DNA from: Parvularcula sp.
GTDB lineage: Bacteria; Pseudomonadota; Alphaproteobacteria; Caulobacterales; Parvularculaceae
NCBI GenBank assembly: GCA_003506635.1
Contig: DNZB01000363.1
Span: forward strand, 1-10,987
DNA length: 10,987 nucleotides
Direction of reading: 5' to 3'
Below, piece by piece: positions 1 to 6,045 of the stretch; the first letter of the stretch is position 1, and every line of letters begins with the position of its first letter. The notes under the pieces were generated by a model. The model was not told the origin of the DNA, did not search any database, and saw only the letters and a list, made by a program, of their open reading frames with translations. The position numbers were made by a program, and so were the translations under genes.

Positions 1-63
1 ACCTTCCTGAACGAGATCAATCTTGGCGCGGTCGTTGCGAAATATGAGCCGCTGTTCAGTTAA
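1..63 (+). CDS. 3' end of an unidentified gene (partial, C-terminal 20 residues)
   Basis: The frame starting at base 1 is open and ends with TAA at 61-63, giving a tail that ends in [11 protein letters not shown]. The 5' part lies outside the window and 20 residues are too few to name a family, so no function is offered. Support is that the frame runs cleanly up to the stop of the convergent XRE gene, leaving no gap, as expected in this dense chromosome. The two stops share the palindrome TTAA at 60-63. It could be a chance open frame. Confidence 0.4.
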   Translation, partial: TFLNEINLGAVVAKYEPLFS

Positions 64-254
64 CCGTCCCGGTAGGCGAACACCTCTTCGAACGGGGTCC
101 CCAGCACGCGCGCGATCCGGAAGGCGAGTTCAAGGGAGGGCGAATATTTTCCCGCCTCGACCGCGATGATCGTCTGGCGCGTGGCGCCGGCGGCGTCGGC
201 GAGCATTTGCTGGGTGAGGCCGCGCGCGGTTCGCAGCGCGCGGATCTCGTTCAC
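60..254 (-). CDS. small XRE-family helix-turn-helix transcriptional regulator
   Basis: The product is a 64-residue DNA-binding protein that is almost entirely one Cro/C1-type helix-turn-helix domain. The N-terminal [15 protein letters not shown] matches helix 1 of the family. [20 protein letters not shown] is helices 2-3 with the recognition helix, and [20 protein letters not shown] is the typical end. I chose the GTG at 252-254 because AGGGGA (261-266) lies six bases upstream and the protein then begins where relatives usually begin. An in-frame GTG at 282-284 would add ten residues (starting MSGAKTRGQ) but has no visible ribosome binding site. It lies just downstream of the membrane-protein gene, so the two are probably one operon. 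Small regulators of this type often pair with DERD-motif membrane proteins; autorepression through the palindromes at 776-833 is inferred. Confidence 0.85.
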   Translation of the reverse strand: MNEIRALRTARGLTQQMLADAAGATRQTIIAVEAGKYSPSLELAFRIARVLGTPFEEVFAYRDG

Positions 255-288
255 CACCTGTCCCCTGGTTTTCGCCCCGCTCACCCGG

Positions 289-762
289 TCAGCCGCGCCC
301 GGCTTGGGTTCGGTAAAGCCAGATTGTCGAAAGCCGCTTCACGATTTCCCCGCCGAACAGGACGGCGAAAAGAAGGAAGAAAAGCGTCGACAGGCGACCG
401 AGGTCGATCCGCGGCAAGGCATGTCCGGCGAATGCGCCCTCCATCAGCGCTTGCCAGATCAGAACGTTGATCGCTGCGATGATGAAGAAGCGCTCATTCT
501 GGTTGGCGCGCGCTTCGATCGCCAGGTCGCGCTCGTCCGCCTCGATGCGGCCGCCGCCCTTGCGCGCGCCGATCGATCCGATGACGATCCCGGCGATCGT
601 CGTCATCGCCAACACCACGACATAAACGCTGAGCAGATCCCGCGCGGACTGATCGACGATTGCCCAGCCGTCCATCATGCGCATCTGGAACCAGAAAAAG
701 ATCGCGCACAGCGCAGCGAGCGAGGCCCAGGCTTTCGCTTCGGCTTGTGTGATTCCACCCAT
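289..762 (-). CDS. four-helix membrane protein with DERD motif, partner of the XRE regulator
   Basis: The product is a 157-residue integral membrane protein without an obvious enzymatic motif. Hydrophobic segments lie at about residues 11-27, 43-65, 92-108 and 122-141. Between the second and third is a charged loop with [16 protein letters not shown] (residues 75-90), a pattern seen in small DUF2178-like membrane proteins encoded beside XRE regulators; this family placement is from memory. The start is ATG 760-762, preceded by GGGAGGG at 766-772. An ATG at 784-786 would add eight residues, but it has no ribosome binding site and falls at the predicted transcription start. The gene precedes the XRE gene in the same direction. 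A plausible role is sensing, or anchoring or sequestering the regulator, but nothing in the sequence proves it. Confidence 0.75.
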   Translation of the reverse strand: MGGITQAEAKAWASLAALCAIFFWFQMRMMDGWAIVDQSARDLLSVYVVVLAMTTIAGIVIGSIGARKGGGRIEADERDLAIEARANQNERFFIIAAINVLIWQALMEGAFAGHALPRIDLGRLSTLFFLLFAVLFGGEIVKRLSTIWLYRTQAGRG

Positions 763-765
763 AAA

Positions 766-772
766 CCCTCCC
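766..772 (-). promoter_or_regulatory. strong Shine-Dalgarno site that sets the membrane-protein start
   Basis: GGGAGGG on the minus strand lies three bases before ATG 760-762. The upstream in-frame ATG at 784-786 has no purine-rich match before it. This decides the start in favour of the shorter protein. Confidence 0.65.
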
Positions 773-775
773 GTT

Positions 776-795
776 ATGTACAACATCTTTTACAT
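776..795 (-). promoter_or_regulatory. putative operator 1 (imperfect palindrome over -10 and transcription start)
   Basis: The minus strand reads ATGTAAAAGATGTTGTACAT, a 20-base sequence in which 8 of 10 symmetric positions pair. It overlaps the -10 and the predicted transcription start. It matches the second palindrome at 814-833 at 16 of 20 positions, with a start-to-start distance of 38 bases. A dimeric XRE protein bound here would block transcription. The obvious candidate binder is the XRE protein of this operon; this is inference. Confidence 0.5.
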
Positions 796-820
796 TAGAG
801 GTCGATCAGCCCAATGTCAA
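792..820 (-). promoter_or_regulatory. sigma70-type promoter of the membrane protein-XRE operon
   Basis: On the minus strand a perfect TTGACA (-35, bases 815-820) is separated by exactly 17 bases from TAATGT (-10, bases 792-797). Transcription should start near base 785, giving a leader of roughly 23 bases with the GGGAGGG site. The -10 is only a moderate match to TATAAT, but -35 quality, spacing and position are good. Confidence 0.65.
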
Positions 821-833
821 ATATCTTTTACTT
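814..833 (-). promoter_or_regulatory. putative operator 2 (imperfect palindrome over the -35)
   Basis: The minus strand reads AAGTAAAAGATATTTGACAT. It shares GTAAAAGAT and the ACAT end with operator 1, and 7 of 10 symmetric positions pair. The -35 hexamer TTGACA lies inside it, so occupancy should exclude RNA polymerase. Two related sites on one promoter argue against a chance palindrome. Confidence 0.5.
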
Positions 834-940
834 CTTTCCATAAATCATGGAAAATCAAGGGGTTTTTACCTTCCGCGACGTTCGGGCCTCTTGCCTTTTT
901 AGCAATTTCGGCCCATGTAGCGTCTGACATGCCAAGCCCT

Positions 941-969
941 TTGGGCACGGCCCGCCTCCGCTGTATAGT
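941..969 (+). promoter_or_regulatory. candidate promoter of the histone-like gene
   Basis: TTGGGC (941-946) is followed after 17 bases by TATAGT (964-969), which matches the -10 consensus at five of six positions; the -35 is weak. It predicts a leader of about 75 bases. The remaining non-coding DNA between this promoter and the divergent operon (834-940) holds only weak short inverted repeats, for example GGGCC/GGCCC near 885-915, which I do not interpret. Confidence 0.4.
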
Positions 970-1049
970 GGCGTCGATAACCGGGCATTAACCATGCTGG
1001 GCCGGTCAAGGCTTGGCGCACCTCTCGCGGGATCGCGACGGAGCAGACT

Positions 1050-1763
1050 ATGGCGACGAAGACCGCGGCGGCAAAAAAGCCGGCCGCCAAGAACAAGACG
1101 GCCGCAAAGCCGGCGGCGAAGACTGTTTTGAAAAAAGCGGCGCCGACGAAGGCGCCGGCCCCAAAACTTGCCCCGCCGAAGGCGGTCGCGCCGAAAAAGT
1201 CGGCTGCGCCGAAGGCCGCGGCGAAAGCCGTCGCAAAGCCCGCCGCCAAGGCGACGATCGTTGCGAAGCCCGCCGCGAAGCCGGCGGCGACGACTCTTGC
1301 GCCGGCCAAGGCCGCGGCAAAGCCGGCGGCGCCGCCGGTCCCGGTCAAGGCTCAACCCGCCAAGGCCGCGCCGCTCGCGGTGAAGGCCGTCGAGGTGAAG
1401 AAAATCGCCGGCCTTAAAGCCGCGAGCCAGGGGCGGGGCGTCTCCTTCGACCCGGACAAGCGGCGCGAGCTCATCGCCGCGGCCGCCGCGCGTCACAAAA
1501 AAGCGGCGCCCGCGAAATTCGCCGGCCCGCGCATTGACCCGATCGTCGTGCGCGAACCGGCGCCGGTCGAGCGGCACCGCTTTTCAGTCGGCGATCCGGT
1601 CAAGGTCGTTTCAACCTCCGGCATGTGGTTCAAGCACGGCGTCGCCTACAAGGTGACCGCCGCGCTGCCGCCCGCCGCCGGGGGCAAGCTGCAATACCGC
1701 ATCAAAAACGACCAGGAGCCGTTCGAGCGGGTCGTCAGCGAATCGCAGCTCGCCTCCCTCTGA
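1050..1763 (+). CDS. histone H1-like Lys/Ala/Pro-rich protein with a C-terminal YRIK/ERVV domain
   Basis: The product has 237 residues in three parts. Residues 1 to about 118 are nearly all Ala, Lys and Pro with recurring AAKPAAK units, like eukaryotic H1 tails and bacterial H1-like nucleoid proteins, so nucleic acid binding is likely. Residues 119-175 are a basic linker containing FDPDKRRELIAAAAARHKK. Residues 176-237 form a small domain (FSVGDPVKVV, KVTAALPP, LQYRIKN, ERVVSESQL) that resembles short, probably SH3-like proteins common in alphaproteobacteria; its function is unknown to me. The start is ATG 1050 with CGGAG at 1039-1043. It has its own promoter and is convergent with the repeat-protein gene. 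The 67 bases between those genes (1764-1830) show no convincing terminator. The nucleoid role is an inference from composition. Confidence 0.8.
   Translation: MATKTAAAKKPAAKNKTAAKPAAKTVLKKAAPTKAPAPKLAPPKAVAPKKSAAPKAAAKAVAKPAAKATIVAKPAAKPAATTLAPAKAAAKPAAPPVPVKAQPAKAAPLAVKAVEVKKIAGLKAASQGRGVSFDPDKRRELIAAAAARHKKAAPAKFAGPRIDPIVVREPAPVERHRFSVGDPVKVVSTSGMWFKHGVAYKVTAALPPAAGGKLQYRIKNDQEPFERVVSESQLASL
1056..1400 (+). repeat. low-complexity coding repeat (Ala/Lys/Pro tail)
   Basis: This stretch repeats short units such as GCGAAGCC, GCCGGCGGC and CCGCCAAGG that encode the AAK/AKP pattern of the histone-like tail. Units are irregular rather than exact tandem copies. Length variation between strains by slippage or recombination would be expected. 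In other frames it gives long spurious Arg- or Gly-rich reading frames. Confidence 0.55.
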
Positions 1764-1830
1764 CATCGCTGGATTTTCGACGAAAGCGGCCGCGCGTCAG
1801 CGAGTGGCTCAGGGGCTCGGGGCGGACGCA

Positions 1831-3081
1831 TTACTCCAGCGCGTCTTGCGCGAGTCGCCGATCATGGTCCGACCCGATTGAGGCCGCGGCAGCAGCGAGC
1901 GCGGCCTTTGTTTCCGCGTTTCTCGGCGCGTGCCCGGCCAGCGCTTCAACCGCAAGGCGGCGTTCATGATCGCCGTCGATCGCTGCTGCGAGCGCGATCA
2001 GCGCCAGCCAGTCGGCGGAGCCAGTTTCGAGATTCTCGGCGATCGTTTCAATCGCGAGGCGACGCTCATGCGCGCCCTTGATGGCGCCGGCCGCGCCGAT
2101 CGCCGCCCCCGCCATGTCAGCTTCGCCAAGGCGCGTCGCCGCCGCCTCGATGACAAGGCGCTTTTCATAATCGCCCTCGATGGCGGCGACCGCCGCAGCG
2201 ACCGCGCGCGCCGCGGACGCGCCGTCAAGCGCCTTCGACCCGGTCAAAGCCTCGACCGCGAGGCGGATTTCGTGATCGCTATTGATATCGGCGATCAGCG
2301 CGGTCGCCGCCGCGGCGCTCGCGCTCGACATCCCGCTTTCGGAGAGCGCCTCGATAATAAGGCGCACTTCGTGATCGCTCTCGATCGTCCTTGCGGCCGT
2401 CAGAACTGATTGCAGTCCCGCCTGCCCAAGCTTCTGGTTTTCAAGGAGCGCCGCGAGCGCCTGCCGCTTGGCGTAGTCGCTGGTGAGCTTCGCAACGCCG
2501 CGCGACAGGATTTCAACATCGTCATCGTCAAGCGTCGCCGATTCGGCGAGCGCGCCGATATAAGCGCCCGCCGCATGGCCGCCGGTCAGGGCGCCGATCT
2601 CGGCGACCGCCGCCGCCTTGCCGCCCTCCGCGATGATCGCTTTCAGACGCTGCCCGGCGTTGACGCCGGACGAGCGCGCAAAGGTCTGCAAGAGCGCGGC
2701 GGCTTCCGCATCGGCCTCGGCGCCCGAAAGCGCCGTATCGTCCTTGAAGGCGGAGACGGCGACCTTTCCATCCCTGTTTTCAAAAACCGCCTTCCTCAGA
2801 AGATCGCCTTCCTTCACCTCGACTTCGAGCGACTTCGAAAGCGAGGTCAGCGAGCGCGCATCGGCCGCGAACAGAAAATCGCCTGTCCATTTCGCGGCGA
2901 CGGCGCGCTTGCCGTCCTGGAGCTGGAAGGAGCCGCTGTCGCCATCTTCGAGATTGGCGACGCTGACGCCGTCTTCATCGCCGTCGATTTCGATGAAACG
3001 CGGGCCGACGACCGCGAGCACGCCGCCCGCGAGCAGGACAAGGCCGGCGCCAAGGCCGAAGGCGGTCAGGTGACTGCGCAT
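1831..3081 (-). CDS. anchored or exported protein with seven 34-residue SDHExRL helical repeats
   Basis: The product has 416 residues. Residues 7-25 are a hydrophobic segment near the N-terminus (GLGAGLVLLAGGVLAVVG), so it is a membrane anchor or signal peptide without a clear cleavage site. Residues about 48-115 look beta-rich (GSFQLQDGKRAVAAKWTGDF). Residues 130-160 contain FARSSGVNAGQRLKAIIAEGG. From residue 201 the consensus S/G-D-H/Y-E-x-R-L-x-x-E-A-L recurs at 201, 235, 268, 303, 336, 370 and 404, with a degenerate copy near 168. From memory, this order resembles the C-terminal region of some BlaR1/M56 peptidase-like proteins with I-x-SDYE repeats, but no HExxH protease motif is present. 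The start is ATG 3079-3081 with AGAGGG six bases upstream. Repeats of this kind usually form a helical solenoid for protein binding; the partner is unknown. Confidence 0.75.
   Translation of the reverse strand: MRSHLTAFGLGAGLVLLAGGVLAVVGPRFIEIDGDEDGVSVANLEDGDSGSFQLQDGKRAVAAKWTGDFLFAADARSLTSLSKSLEVEVKEGDLLRKAVFENRDGKVAVSAFKDDTALSGAEADAEAAALLQTFARSSGVNAGQRLKAIIAEGGKAAAVAEIGALTGGHAAGAYIGALAESATLDDDDVEILSRGVAKLTSDYAKRQALAALLENQKLGQAGLQSVLTAARTIESDHEVRLIIEALSESGMSSASAAAATALIADINSDHEIRLAVEALTGSKALDGASAARAVAAAVAAIEGDYEKRLVIEAAATRLGEADMAGAAIGAAGAIKGAHERRLAIETIAENLETGSADWLALIALAAAIDGDHERRLAVEALAGHAPRNAETKAALAAAAASIGSDHDRRLAQDALE
1834..2481 (-). repeat. tandem coding repeat, about 102 bp period, seven copies
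   Basis: The segment encodes residues 201-416 of the repeat protein. The signature codons recur every 33-35 codons (spacings 34, 33, 35, 33, 34, 34). On the plus strand the similarity is visible in recurring pieces such as TTCATGATCGCC, TTCATAATCGCC and TTCGTGATCGCT. Copies have diverged at the DNA level, so they are old duplications kept by selection on the protein rather than a recent expansion. Confidence 0.7.
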
Positions 3082-3107
3082 GACTTACCCTCTCTACCCA
3101 CCGGGAA

Positions 3108-3135
3108 ATCATATCAAGCGCCGCCGCCCCGGCAA
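3108..3135 (-). promoter_or_regulatory. candidate promoter of the repeat-protein gene
   Basis: On the minus strand TTGCCG (3130-3135, four of six to consensus) is followed after 16 bases by TATGAT (3108-3113, five of six). Transcription would start near 3101, about 20 bases before the start codon and just ahead of the AGAGGG site. It would let the repeat protein be expressed independently of trpS. Confidence 0.4.
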
Positions 3136-3146
3136 AACCGGCGCTT
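3116..3146 (-). other. inverted repeat downstream of trpS (possible weak terminator)
   Basis: AAGCGCCG (3116-3123) and CGGCGCTT (3139-3146) are exact reverse complements separated by 15 bases. The hairpin lies 45 bases past the trpS stop. It is not followed by a T run on the minus strand, so it is not a classical intrinsic terminator, and it overlaps the candidate promoter. Confidence 0.3.
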
Positions 3147-3190
3147 GCGATGAACCGCGCCCGGAGCACGGCGGAATGCGGGCCGCGCTT

Positions 3191-4207
3191 TCAACCTGCG
3201 AAGCCGACGATGTTCCGGACTTCGGCCATAATGGGTCCGGCGATCGCGCGCGCGCGCGACGCACCGTCGGCCAGGACGCTGCCGAGATAGCCGGGATCGG
3301 CTTCAAGCCGCCGCAGCTCCACGCCGATTGGCGCGATTTTTTCAATGACGAGATCAGCGAGCGCGGGCTTGAAGACGCCGAAACCCTTGCCGCCGAACTC
3401 AGCGATAACCTCAGCGTCGGACTTGCCAGACAAGGCGCCGTAAATGCTGACGAGGTTCGCCGCCTCGGGGCGCGCTTCGAGATCCTTCGCCGAATCCGGC
3501 AGCGGCTCCGGATCGGTTTTCGCGCGCTTGATCTTTTTCGCGATCGCATCGGCGCTGTCGGCGAGATAGATCGTCGCCTGCTCAGACGCATCGGATTTCG
3601 ACATTTTCGCAGCGCCGTCGCGCAGCGACATGACGCGCGCGCCCGGCCCCTTGATCAAGGGTTCGGGAAGCGGGAAGAAATCCTCGGCGCCGAACTCACG
3701 ATTGAATTTCGCGGCGATGTCGCGCGAGAGTTCGAGATGCTGTTTCTGGTCCTCGCCGACCGGCACATGCGTCGCCTTGTAGACGAGAATGTCGGCGGCC
3801 TGCAGCACCGGGTAGGTGTAAAGCCCGATTGATGCGCGTTCCTTGTCTTTGCCGGCCTTGTCCTTGAACTGCGTCATGCGGTCGAGCCAGCCAAGACGCG
3901 CAACGCAATTGAAGACCCAGGCGAGCTCGGCGTGTTCGGGGACCGCCGACTGGTTGAACACGATCGCGCGCTTTGGATCGACGCCCGCCGCAAGCATCGC
4001 CGCAGCGATGTGATACGTCTGGGGCCGGAGCTTTTTCGGATCCTGCCAGACGGTGATCGCGTGCAGATCGACCACGCAATAGATGCAATCATGCTGCGTC
4101 TGCAAATCGACGAATTTCCGGATCGCACCGAGATAATTGCCGAGATGCATGGTCCCGGTCGGCTGGATGCCCGAAAACACCCGTTCGGGTCCCTTGTAGC
4201 CGGTCAT
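3191..4207 (-). CDS. trpS: tryptophanyl-tRNA synthetase (TrpRS)
   Basis: This cytoplasmic class Ic enzyme charges tRNA-Trp with tryptophan using ATP. The product is 338 residues, normal for bacterial TrpRS. Visible motifs are the HIGH-equivalent TMHLGN (residues 19-24) after the family's GIQPTG, the conserved VGEDQ (150-154), and an exact KMSKS loop (201-205). I chose ATG 4205-4207, which gives [18 protein letters not shown] with AGGGA seven bases upstream. An in-frame ATG at 4253-4255 would add 16 residues inside the end of murJ and has no family support. The gene begins 22 bases after the murJ stop, so both are almost certainly cotranscribed; murJ-trpS adjacency is common in alphaproteobacteria. 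I see no tryptophan leader or attenuator. Nothing essential is missing. Confidence 0.97.
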   Translation of the reverse strand: MTGYKGPERVFSGIQPTGTMHLGNYLGAIRKFVDLQTQHDCIYCVVDLHAITVWQDPKKLRPQTYHIAAAMLAAGVDPKRAIVFNQSAVPEHAELAWVFNCVARLGWLDRMTQFKDKAGKDKERASIGLYTYPVLQAADILVYKATHVPVGEDQKQHLELSRDIAAKFNREFGAEDFFPLPEPLIKGPGARVMSLRDGAAKMSKSDASEQATIYLADSADAIAKKIKRAKTDPEPLPDSAKDLEARPEAANLVSIYGALSGKSDAEVIAEFGGKGFGVFKPALADLVIEKIAPIGVELRRLEADPGYLGSVLADGASRARAIAGPIMAEVRNIVGFAG

Positions 4208-4229
4208 GCGTCGTTCCCTGATGGAAGGA

Positions 4230-5834
4230 TTAAAAAACGTCGCGCTTGCGACCATAGGCCTTGTAGTCGGAGAGCTTCACCCCGCCAAGGCCGAGGAGAA
4301 GCGCGCCGTAAAGCGCGACGCCGAGCCCGGCGATCAGGAAGATGACGACCCATTCGCGATCGAAGACAAAGCCTGCGAGGAACGTCGTGTGCTGGAGCGC
4401 AAAGACCACCGTCGCCGCGAGCGCGAGCGTGGCGAGCGCGATGCGCGGGAACCGCTCCTTGAGACGCGGGTCCGGCTTGAACTGGCCGCGCCGCCAGAGC
4501 GACCAGCCGAGCTGAATAAGCTGCAGCCATGCAGCGAAAACGGTGGCGAATGCGACCGCGAGGAAACCGAAGACGGGGAAGAGCATGAGCGAAAGTCCGG
4601 TGTTCACCCCGATCGAAATCAGCGCGTAATTCATCGGCGCCCTTGTATCCTCGCGCGCAAAAAAGGCCGGGGCGAAAATCCGCTGCCAGACGAACGCCGG
4701 CAAGCCCCAGCCGTAAATCGCCAGCGCCCAGCCGGTCCATTTGACGTCGTCGGCGGTGAAGGCCGACGTGCGCCCGCCGAAGAGCGACAGCGCGTCGGTC
4801 GCGAAGCCGCGGAACAGCGCATCGATGATCTGCATCGACATGACGATGAACGCCGCGGCGGCGGGAAGGACCAGCACCGAGGAAAGTTCGATCGAGCGGT
4901 TGACCGCATGCATCGCGCCCGCTTCGTCCCCCTCCTTCACGCGACGGGAGAGCATCGGCAAGAGGACGACGCCGAGCGCCGTGCCGATCACGGCGAGCGG
5001 CAACTGGTACAGCTGGTCGGCGTTCATCAGCCAGGAAACCGCGCCCGGCTCCTGCGAGGCGATGTTGGTGCCGATGATGACGTTGATTTGCGTCGCGCCG
5101 GCCGAAAGAAAGCCTGGCCCGCCGAGTACGAGAAGGCGTTTTACACCCGGCGTCAGCTTCGGAATCCGGAGGCGAAGCCAATACCCCTGACGGCGCGCGC
5201 CCCAGACGAGGAGCGCCAATTGCAGGAAACCGCTGACGGCGGTGCCCCAGGCGAGCGCTTCGCCGGATACTTCGAGCGTTCCGTCCGCGGTCAGAACGAT
5301 CGCGGCGATCTGACAGAAATTCAAGATGAGCGGCGCTGCCGCATAGGCCATGAATTTGTCGAGCGAGTTCAAGACGCCGGAGAGAAGCCCCACCATCGAC
5401 ATGCAGGCGAGATAGGGGAACATGATGCGCAGATAGAGCGTCGTGAGATCGAATTTCTCGGCATCGTCCGCAAAGCCCGAAGCAACGCCGTGAACGGCGA
5501 GCGGCGCGAAAATTTCAACAAGCACGGTGAGGCCGAGAAGGATGCAGAGCAGGAAGGCCATCACCTCCTCTGCGAACTGCTTCGCCGCCGCCTTGTCTTC
5601 GCTGACAAGGCGCCCCTGAAACAGCGGTACGAAGGCGGCCTGGAACGCGCCCTCCGCGAACAGGCGCCGGAACATGTTCGGCAGGCGGAACGCCGCCCAG
5701 AACGCATCCGCCACCGGATTGCCGCCGGCGCCGATCACCCCTGCGACAAGCACTTGCCGCGCAAAGCCCATGACGCGGCTGACAAGGGTCAGCCCCGACA
5801 CGGTCGCCAGGGATTTGAAGAGATTGCCGCTCAT
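4230..5834 (-). CDS. murJ: lipid II flippase MurJ (MviN family)
   Basis: This inner-membrane MOP-superfamily transporter moves lipid II across the cytoplasmic membrane for peptidoglycan synthesis. From ATG 5832-5834 it has 534 residues with many hydrophobic helices, consistent with the family's 14. The N-terminal part contains [21 protein letters not shown] and [17 protein letters not shown]. These carry arginines and an aspartate at positions corresponding to the E. coli residues R18, R24, D39 and R52 important for flipping. I prefer this start because [13 protein letters not shown] aligns with the N-terminus of E. coli MurJ (MNLLKSLAAVS). The alternative ATG 5859-5861 adds nine residues and sits in the loop of a perfect hairpin; neither start has a good ribosome binding site. 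It follows glnD after about 210 non-coding bases and is 22 bases before trpS. Confidence 0.95.
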   Translation of the reverse strand: MSGNLFKSLATVSGLTLVSRVMGFARQVLVAGVIGAGGNPVADAFWAAFRLPNMFRRLFAEGAFQAAFVPLFQGRLVSEDKAAAKQFAEEVMAFLLCILLGLTVLVEIFAPLAVHGVASGFADDAEKFDLTTLYLRIMFPYLACMSMVGLLSGVLNSLDKFMAYAAAPLILNFCQIAAIVLTADGTLEVSGEALAWGTAVSGFLQLALLVWGARRQGYWLRLRIPKLTPGVKRLLVLGGPGFLSAGATQINVIIGTNIASQEPGAVSWLMNADQLYQLPLAVIGTALGVVLLPMLSRRVKEGDEAGAMHAVNRSIELSSVLVLPAAAAFIVMSMQIIDALFRGFATDALSLFGGRTSAFTADDVKWTGWALAIYGWGLPAFVWQRIFAPAFFAREDTRAPMNYALISIGVNTGLSLMLFPVFGFLAVAFATVFAAWLQLIQLGWSLWRRGQFKPDPRLKERFPRIALATLALAATVVFALQHTTFLAGFVFDREWVVIFLIAGLGVALYGALLLGLGGVKLSDYKAYGRKRDVF

Positions 5835-5849
5835 GAACGCCGTGGAAAG

Positions 5850-5870
5850 ATCGGCGGACATTCCGCCGAT
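5850..5870 (-). promoter_or_regulatory. perfect 9-bp hairpin with an AUG as its loop, at the murJ start
   Basis: ATCGGCGGA (5850-5858) and TCCGCCGAT (5862-5870) are exact reverse complements separated only by CAT. In the murJ transcript this is a 9-bp stem with AUG as the three-base loop. That AUG is the first in-frame murJ start; the next is 16 bases beyond the hairpin. It may restrain or position translation initiation. There is no T run after it, so it is not an intrinsic terminator. Confidence 0.5.
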
Positions 5871-5905
5871 TTGATGACCTGAAGCTTAAGATCGCCCACG
5901 CCGCA

Positions 5906-6002
5906 TCGTCCTTCGTGACGCTTCTTCGTCTTCATCCTGAGGAGCGCGCCCTCATTTGCGCGCGTCACGAAGGACGAAGACGAAGGAGCCCTCAGGATGA
6001 AG
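5906..6002. repeat. composite palindromic intergenic repeat between glnD and murJ (REP-like)
   Basis: Two inverted repeats interleave. TCGTCCTTCGTGACGC (5906-5921) is the exact reverse complement of 5962-5977, and CTTCATCCTGAGG (5930-5942) that of 5990-6002; CTTCGTC (5924-5930) also pairs with 5979-5985. The central part 5931-5978 can fold as its own hairpin with GCGCGC arms (5944-5949, 5958-5963) around CCTCATTT. Arms of the type CATCCTGAGGA and GAAGGA are known to me from dispersed intergenic palindromes in alphaproteobacteria. The order is half, full, half, as in clustered REP elements. It may affect the glnD-murJ transcript, but that is inference. Confidence 0.7.
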
Positions 6003-6045
6003 CGGCGCGGGCGCATCCGGCGCACTAGCAGCGTTCGCGCGGCCG

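Noticed and set aside
885..950. Short nested inverted repeats (GGGCC/GGCCC, TTGC/GCAA, CCC/GGG) suggestive of a small RNA or terminator.
   Set aside because: Stems are only 3-5 bp with internal mismatches and are expected by chance in GC-rich DNA.
855..1577. A 240-codon Arg/Gly-rich minus-strand frame opposite the histone-like gene.
   Set aside because: Its composition is the direct product of the Ala/Lys codon repeats read antisense. The plus-strand gene has a promoter, a ribosome binding site and a recognisable C-terminal domain.
1764..1830. Possible bidirectional terminator between the convergent histone-like and repeat-protein genes.
   Set aside because: Only a five-base TTTCG/CGAAA match and a CGCTGG/CCAGCG pair about 70 bases apart are present; there is no stable stem with a T run.
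4206..5882. A 558-codon open frame on the plus strand opposite murJ.
   Set aside because: It is antisense to an unmistakable murJ. The translation is Arg/Glu/Asp-rich low-complexity sequence typical of the shadow frame of a GC-rich gene, with no family motif.
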